NCBI GenBank assembly: GCA_024231375.1
Contig: JAAEQP010001202.1
Span: forward strand, 1 to 8,239
Origin: a bacterium
GTDB taxonomy: Bacteria > Hydrogenedentota > Hydrogenedentia > Hydrogenedentiales > SLHB01
Reading direction: 5' to 3'
DNA: 8,239 nucleotides
Below the pieces are notes generated by a model. The model worked only from the letters and a program-made list of their open reading frames with translations, made no database searches and was not told the origin of the DNA. Position numbers and translations under genes: made by a program. Positions 5,370-8,239 of this stretch are shown in pieces; position 1 is the stretch's first letter; each line of letters starts with the position of its first letter.

Positions 5370-7382
5370 TCAAGGGCGCGAGACCGATACCGTGGCCTGA
5401 TAGTTTGAGTAGTTGTAGAGCGGATTGCGTTCAACCTTGATGATCGAGGCGGGCGCCGGAGTGTCGTCCTGTGTGTACACCCACATCTCCGAGGGGTCCC
5501 ACACGACGACCTCATCCCGCGCGTCGCCCGTGATGTCGAGGACGGCGTAGCACATGTCCGGGTGGCCGTCCGCTGGGAAGGTCACCGCACGGCGTCCCCA
5601 CCCATCGAACATGCCGCCTTCTTCCACATTGGTCGAGAGTATCCAGAATTCCCCGGGCTTCCCGGTCCAATTCACGGGCAAGCACATGCTTCCGTGCTGT
5701 GCGGGTTCGAAATCGTGGTAGATGGTGCCGTCTGCGTCATAGAAGTGGACGATGCCCTGATTCCCCCAGAAGTTGATGGAAACCGCCTCCAACCCCGGCA
5801 GATCGGGCCGGAAATCCGCGATAGCCGGATTCTGCACGTGACCCAGATAATGGTGCTTGAGGATGGTCCCGCGCATGTCGGCGAAGAACATGCCTTCATC
5901 GCTTGCGGCGCAGAGCAGCCGCGGGGGTTCGCCGGGCTGGAACGGCACGATGGCCACACCGTCGGCGTGATCCTTGACGGTATCGTCCAGTGACCACAGC
6001 TTCTCTCCGTTATCATCGAAGAGCGTATACCCCATCATGAGTTCGTCCTTGCCGTCATCGTCCACATCGTAGGCATAGGGGTAATGACCGGTGGTGCATT
6101 GGGCATGCCACAGGACCTCGAGCCGGTCGTTGAGGGCCCACAGGCTGAGGTAACGGTCCTTCAGGATGATGTCCGCGTCGCGGCCTGTGCCGCGCAAGTC
6201 GCAGAAGTACAGACTGTCGCCCAGAATGCGCGGAAACTTGTCGTGGGGCGGTTTGGTGTTCGCCGGTGTTGCCGGTGTGGGCGTCGAGTGCTTCGTCTTG
6301 CCCGTTGCGCCGTCCGCGACGACGATTTCCATGTTCTTGCAGTAAACAACCTCGCTCTTGCCGTCGCCGTCGAGGTCATGAATCTGGAACGCCACGTCGT
6401 TTGTCAGGTGATTCTTCCAGGGGTCGGCTTCCCCGACTTGCCACAACCGCTCTCCGCCAAACGTCATCGCCGTGAGACACCCCACCTCGCTGTTGCGGTC
6501 CTTTGGGCCGTGGTGAAGCACCTGGCCGAGCAAGACATCAATCTGCCCGTCGTTGTTGAGGTCGCCGAACCGCGCATTGCGTCCTACTCCAGAATCTTTC
6601 AAGCCCATTCGTTTCCACAGCGCCGGCTTTGGGTTGGTCGCCTGCAGCGCCGCTTCCTCAGCTTCGCGCGCGGTGATGGCATCGTCCACGCGCTTTGCCT
6701 CAGCCGCACTGGCGGTCACGACTACGTTGAGAAACAGGGTCGGGTCATCGGCCATCAGGCCAACCTTGCCTTGCGGGAAGGTGTCGTCCTTTGCAGCGAG
6801 TTCTACCTCGTCCACGCGTGCTCTGATGTCGTTGCCCTTGACCGTTACCGTCGCCTCAAGGCGTTGGTCCGGCTTCCAGGGGAGAGGCGCTTCATCGAGA
6901 ATTCGCTCGTAGGGCTTGTGGAAGGCTGTCGCATGCTTCACGAGTTTCAGCACAGCGCGTTGGCCGTCCACCCCCAGGAAGTAGTAGCACCGGTCGTTTC
7001 GGTAGCGGAACACGAGACCGCGCTGCTTCTCCTCGGTCTGAGGCGTGAACTCAACGGTGACCGTGTAGTCCCGCCATGCCTCGTCGCCGGACGCCAACAT
7101 GGGATGATAGAAACTGCATTTGTTGCGGTAGGCCTGGGCCATGGCCGATTCGCCGTTCACCTTCACGATACGCCATGCACGCTGCGACGGCACGCTCGAC
7201 CGAAACGCCGTTACGGCCCAGTTGCCTTTCGGCGCGGCTTCCGGCAGATAGTGGTACTCCGTGTGCGCGCCAACCACCGACGAGAAGAGACCGGCGCGGT
7301 AGGCGCTGAAATCATCTTCCAGCAGACACACTCCTTCGCCGACCGCGAGAATCGGCGCCAGCATTAGAAGAACAGGAAGCAT
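5370..7382 (-). CDS. Secreted LamG-like plus VCBS/rhamnogalacturonan-lyase-like propeller protein
   Basis: This 670-residue exported protein has two parts. A signal peptide (MLPVLLMLAPILAVGEG) is followed by a jelly-roll domain at about residues 20-226, with DDFSAYRAG, Trp-rich strands, RGLVFRYRNDRCYYFLG and KVGLMADD typical of LamG/DUF1080-like concanavalin A folds. A short Ala/Glu-rich linker (about 227-250) leads to a propeller (about 255-670). This carries calcium-type loops GDLNNDGQIDVLLG (273-286), HDLDGDGKSEVVY (335-347), YDVDDDGKDELMMGY (438-452) and LDITGDARDEVVVWD (615-629), plus a diverged one at 394-409. D-x-D-x-DG-K-[SD]-E followed by an ordinal strand is seen in FG-GAP/VCBS proteins and in family PL11 rhamnogalacturonan lyases, which this resembles. 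Whether it has lyase activity or only binds cannot be settled from the residues I can see. ATG 7382 is chosen because it starts the signal peptide and has AAAGGA six bases upstream; the frame extending to 7481 runs into the upstream gene. It is second in the visible operon. Confidence 0.85.
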   Translation of the reverse strand: MLPVLLMLAPILAVGEGVCLLEDDFSAYRAGLFSSVVGAHTEYHYLPEAAPKGNWAVTAFRSSVPSQRAWRIVKVNGESAMAQAYRNKCSFYHPMLASGDEAWRDYTVTVEFTPQTEEKQRGLVFRYRNDRCYYFLGVDGQRAVLKLVKHATAFHKPYERILDEAPLPWKPDQRLEATVTVKGNDIRARVDEVELAAKDDTFPQGKVGLMADDPTLFLNVVVTASAAEAKRVDDAITAREAEEAALQATNPKPALWKRMGLKDSGVGRNARFGDLNNDGQIDVLLGQVLHHGPKDRNSEVGCLTAMTFGGERLWQVGEADPWKNHLTNDVAFQIHDLDGDGKSEVVYCKNMEIVVADGATGKTKHSTPTPATPANTKPPHDKFPRILGDSLYFCDLRGTGRDADIILKDRYLSLWALNDRLEVLWHAQCTTGHYPYAYDVDDDGKDELMMGYTLFDDNGEKLWSLDDTVKDHADGVAIVPFQPGEPPRLLCAASDEGMFFADMRGTILKHHYLGHVQNPAIADFRPDLPGLEAVSINFWGNQGIVHFYDADGTIYHDFEPAQHGSMCLPVNWTGKPGEFWILSTNVEEGGMFDGWGRRAVTFPADGHPDMCYAVLDITGDARDEVVVWDPSEMWVYTQDDTPAPASIIKVERNPLYNYSNYQATVSVSRP

Positions 7383-7388
7383 CGCAAT

Positions 7389-7394
7389 TCCTTT
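7389..7394 (-). promoter_or_regulatory. Shine-Dalgarno site for the LamG/propeller gene
   Basis: AAAGGA is six bases from ATG 7380-7382 and falls within the 19-nt gap after the upstream TAG (7402-7404). It fixes the start at the signal peptide rather than at the longer frame beginning at 7481. Confidence 0.6.
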
Positions 7395-7401
7395 CCGGAG
7401 G

Positions 7402-8239
7402 CTACTCCTTGACCTCCACCACCACGCGGGCGTAGCGGGTGAGCGACGGCTCTCCGACTTCGCTGACCGTGCAAACGACATGCAGCGAGTCGCCCGAAAC
7501 GGCGTCTTCAGGAATCAGAAGTACCGCGTCTGCCGTGCTCGGACTCTCGATGGCAGGTGCACCGTGGTAGCTTCCCGCTTCGGCGTACAGCCACCAGTTG
7601 AACCGCAGCGCATCACCGTCAGGGTCCGTGGAACCGCCTGCCCCAAGCTTGATTCGCCCGCCAGGTTTACCCTCAAGCCTGTGCGGCTGCGAGAGCACCA
7701 CGTCCGGCGGATGATTCGCGTCATCATACGCCTTCACGCACCAGTCGGCACGCGCCGCCCAGTCGTTCTGGAAGTCTTTGGCCCAACGCAGAATGCTGTG
7801 TGGTGAAGAGTCCTCGGTATCCACCGATTTCCACACGTTGTGGGAGAACGCGAACCGGCCGCCCCACCCGCCGTGTGAAGGATGCTCCGCGCTGCGTAGT
7901 CCTGTATCGATAACGTGCAAGAATGCGGGGGTATCTCCTTCTGAGCGGAATCGGCCGTCCTTGGCTTCGTACATGGCGCAGAGAGGGCCGTGTTCCTTGA
8001 GCATGTTGCTCGCCATCCATTCCTTGTCGAAGTAGAGCTGCGTATCTTTCGGCTGGATCTTCTGCCAGCGATAGGCAATGGCCCCGAACGAAGGGCCGCC
8101 ACTTCGCAGTACCTGAATACCCGGCCATTCGGGTCGAATGTAGGTCTTGAGCGTGTTGTCTTGTTCCGTGATCAGGTAGATGCGCGCCTTCTTCGATACC
8201 TCGGCAATCCGGTCCGGGTGCTCCGCCGCAATCGTCTTC
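7402..8239 (-). CDS. Sde182-type nucleoside-hydrolase-like protein (DUF1593), 5' truncated by window edge
   Basis: The frame is open from the window's right edge to TAG 7402-7404, giving 278 visible residues without the N-terminus. An internal Met at 8016 is not the start: the coding sequence upstream of it is in frame and matches the family (EQDNTLKTYIRP, AYRWQKIQPKD). Visible motifs match my memory of the DUF1593 / cellulose-binding Sde182 family: EHGPLCAMYEAKDGRFRSEGD (split: EHGPLCAMYEAKDG, then RFRSEGDTPAFLH), GGWGGRF (visible residues 123-129), and NDWAARADWCVKAYDDANHPP. The C-terminal 100 residues (7405 to about 7701) form the Ig/PKD-like domain usual in this family, with STDPDGD and WWLYAEAGSY. 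Known of the family: an inosine-uridine nucleoside-hydrolase-like fold and a name derived from Saccharophagus degradans Sde182, a cellulose-binding protein. The true substrate is not established as far as I know. It leads the visible operon, and the signal peptide expected of the family lies outside the window. Confidence 0.88.
   Translation of the reverse strand, partial: KTIAAEHPDRIAEVSKKARIYLITEQDNTLKTYIRPEWPGIQVLRSGGPSFGAIAYRWQKIQPKDTQLYFDKEWMASNMLKEHGPLCAMYEAKDGRFRSEGDTPAFLHVIDTGLRSAEHPSHGGWGGRFAFSHNVWKSVDTEDSSPHSILRWAKDFQNDWAARADWCVKAYDDANHPPDVVLSQPHRLEGKPGGRIKLGAGGSTDPDGDALRFNWWLYAEAGSYHGAPAIESPSTADAVLLIPEDAVSGDSLHVVCTVSEVGEPSLTRYARVVVEVKE

Noticed and set aside
5335..5373. TTG start for the DUF1284-like gene with a 4-nt TTGA overlap
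   Set aside because: It is possible but less likely. The 13 added residues (NHSRAAHERETG) match nothing in the domain, and AGGGAG is ideally placed for ATG 5334.
6084..7367. 427-codon open frame on the plus strand
   Set aside because: It is antisense to the LamG/propeller gene, whose calcium loops and signal peptide are unmistakable. The plus-strand translation has no motif, signal peptide or plausible start context.
7383..7481. Upstream extension of the LamG/propeller frame to 7481
   Set aside because: It overlaps the end of the Sde182-like gene and would put 33 charged residues before an intact signal peptide. A good ribosome binding site lies right before ATG 7382.
7402..8016. Sde182-like gene starting at the Met at 8016
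   Set aside because: The frame continues without a stop to the right edge, and the upstream translation carries conserved family sequence, so the gene is cut by the window rather than starting there.

Overview
The window looks like a stretch of chromosome from a GC-rich, free-living bacterium rich in exported proteins. Four of the six genes encode visibly or probably exported products. The domain types (Sde182-like, LamG plus rhamnogalacturonan-lyase-like propeller, Tat-exported nitrilase, Asp-box and thrombospondin-type-3 repeats) are ones I associate with Planctomycetota, Verrucomicrobiota, Lentisphaerota, Hydrogenedentota and similar polymer degraders. That taxonomic guess is inference; no rRNA, tRNA or marker gene is present.

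Layout. Positions 1-1689 (+) hold the 3' part of a large repetitive surface or secreted protein. It has tandem 61-residue Asp-box units, an Ig-like domain, two and a half Asp-rich calcium-type repeats, and a C-terminal hydrophobic tail with basic residues. A 53-bp convergent gap (1690-1742) contains a GC-rich hairpin. Everything to the right (1743-8239) is on the minus strand and reads as one tightly packed operon of five genes. In transcription order these are: a 5'-truncated Sde182-type nucleoside-hydrolase-like protein (>8239-7402); a secreted LamG-like plus VCBS/rhamnogalacturonan-lyase-like propeller protein (7382-5370); an internally duplicated cysteine-rich DUF1284-like protein (5334-4348); a secreted protein of unknown family with propeller-like features (4351-2777); and a Tat-exported nitrilase-superfamily amidohydrolase (2750-1743). 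Junctions are +19, +35, -4 (ATGA overlap) and +26 nt. No promoter for the operon is visible; it must lie beyond 8239.

How they may work together. The operon combines probable extracellular carbohydrate-binding or hydrolysing proteins, a C-N hydrolase predicted to be exported by Tat, and one probably cytoplasmic cysteine-cluster protein. It has no transporter, no regulator and no classical glycoside hydrolase within view. A degradation pathway for a nitrogen-containing or decorated polysaccharide is a plausible reading, but this is inference from content and order. The most unusual items are the full-length internal duplication in the DUF1284-like protein, in which only the second copy keeps the cysteine cluster; the nitrilase gene, which has a Tat leader plus a well-placed internal start that would give a leaderless form; and the indel-free 183-bp repeat architecture of the plus-strand protein.

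No RNA genes, insertion sequences, CRISPR arrays or attachment sites were seen, and no gene-free stretch exceeds 60 bp.
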